Origin: Finegoldia magna
GTDB lineage: Bacteria > Bacillota > Clostridia > Tissierellales > Peptoniphilaceae
DNA: 7,502 nucleotides
Assembly (NCBI RefSeq): GCF_018371055.1
Contig: NZ_JAGYZD010000073.1
Location: 1 to 7,502, forward strand
Direction: 5' to 3'
Shown here: one piece after another, positions 7,031-7,502 of the stretch
Layout: the number at the start of each line of letters is the position of its first letter
How positions within the stretch are numbered: position 1 is the first letter of the stretch
Made by a program: the position numbers and the translations under genes
The notes under the pieces: model-generated
Told to the model about the DNA's origin: nothing
Databases searched by the model: none
The model's input: the letters and a program-made list of their open reading frames with translations, nothing else

Positions 7031-7037
7031 AAGGAGG
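7031..7037 (+). promoter_or_regulatory. Strong ribosome binding site of the right-edge gene
   Basis: AAGGAGG lies 6 nt before the ATG at 7044. It is the best Shine-Dalgarno match in the window. It fixes the start of an otherwise unrecognised gene and suggests efficient translation. Confidence 0.85.
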
Positions 7038-7043
7038 ATTTTT

Positions 7044-7502
7044 ATGCACCCAATGATACAAAGATTTGTGGATTCAGAATTTTTAGATGAACAACAAGCA
7101 GAATTCATCGAAAAAGCAATCGAAAACCACGAAAATATTATTATCTCAGGACATAGATCAACAGGAATCAGACAATTATTAGCTATTATGATGGGAATTG
7201 CTAAGAAACAATTCAAATCAGTACAAGTTAAAGGATTAGAAAGCATGGACGAAGATGCTGAATACTATTTAATTCCTGGTATTGACACAGAAGAATTCGA
7301 AGATATCGTTCAAAAAGCATTCGATAAACCAAATTCTTCACTAATCACAATCAAAGAACCAGAACACCCATACTCAATTATGAAAATAATGAAAAAAGGT
7401 GGCAAAAATTCAGGAGATTACACAAAAGTTGTAAACTTCTTAGAAGCTCGTAAAATCGATGGCGTTCCATTCATGATTAGTACAACAAAAATGACTTACA
7501 AC
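7044..7502 (+). CDS. Unrecognised protein, possibly a degenerate VirB11/CpaF-like ATPase core (3' end beyond the window)
   Basis: The frame is open for 153 codons from the ATG after AAGGAGG and runs off the right edge. I do not recognise it with confidence. There is no signal peptide or membrane segment, so it is probably cytoplasmic. It alternates predicted strands and helices: a helix (15-29), strand NIIISG (31-36), helix IRQLLAIMMGIAKK (42-55), strand SVQVKG (59-64), strand SSLITIKE (98-105), helix YSIMKIMKK (110-118) and strand VPFMIST (141-147). The order resembles secretion ATPases of the VirB11/CpaF type: a helix and NIIISG before the P-loop, a strand ending in Glu at the Walker B position, then an ST motif about 110 residues after the P-loop. 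However, GGTGSGKT is replaced by GHRSTGIR (36-43), which lacks the Lys and Thr that bind ATP phosphates, and the usual N-terminal domain is absent. The resemblance is by eye only. Translation from this start is well supported; the function is open. Confidence 0.85.
   Translation, partial: MHPMIQRFVDSEFLDEQQAEFIEKAIENHENIIISGHRSTGIRQLLAIMMGIAKKQFKSVQVKGLESMDEDAEYYLIPGIDTEEFEDIVQKAFDKPNSSLITIKEPEHPYSIMKIMKKGGKNSGDYTKVVNFLEARKIDGVPFMISTTKMTYN

Noticed and set aside
6215..7246. Minus-strand open frames opposite apbE and the right-edge gene.
   Set aside because: They are antisense to genes with clear motifs or a strong start site, and their translations are Cys/Phe-rich, as expected from reversed Lys/Glu-rich coding sequence.

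Overview
The window is AT-rich throughout, roughly one third G+C by eye, with Shine-Dalgarno sites that match the Firmicute 16S tail and proteins that read as low-GC Gram-positive. Mfd and GlmU are closest to Bacillus/Clostridium forms as I remember them, and there are two lipoproteins with short signal peptides. An anaerobic Firmicute of the Tissierellales/Peptoniphilaceae type (for example Finegoldia or a relative) is my best guess. That guess comes from recalled gene order and protein style, not from a search.

Left three quarters (1-5747, minus strand): one apparent operon read right to left. A promoter at about 5742-5747 precedes glmU (UDP-GlcNAc synthesis). After it come pth (peptidyl-tRNA hydrolase; 15-nt gap), mfd (transcription-repair coupling factor; ATGA overlap with pth) and the start of a lipoprotein with a SurA/PrsA-like N-terminal region (11-nt gap), which is cut by the left edge. 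This is a short form of the Firmicute glmU-prs-pth-mfd neighbourhood, without prs or ctc. It groups cell-wall precursor supply, recovery of tRNA from stalled translation, rescue of stalled RNA polymerase and probable extracytoplasmic protein folding.

Middle (5713-5841): a 129-bp divergent intergenic region carrying the glmU promoter on one strand and an extended -10 promoter for apbE on the other. The apbE promoter lies so close to the start codon that the predicted leader is only about 9 nt.

Right quarter (5842-7502, plus strand): apbE, a lipoprotein FMN transferase that covalently flavinylates extracytoplasmic redox proteins, with no flavoprotein partner in the window. An 80-bp gap follows. 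It holds a perfect 11-bp inverted repeat overlapping the upstream part of a second extended -10 promoter. The last gene runs off the right edge. It is a protein I do not recognise, whose motif order resembles a VirB11/CpaF-type secretion ATPase core but whose P-loop lysine is missing.

Most of the window is conserved housekeeping sequence. The places worth a second look are the right-edge gene with its palindromic promoter and the very short apbE leader. I saw no tRNA, rRNA, CRISPR, insertion sequence or clear intrinsic terminator.
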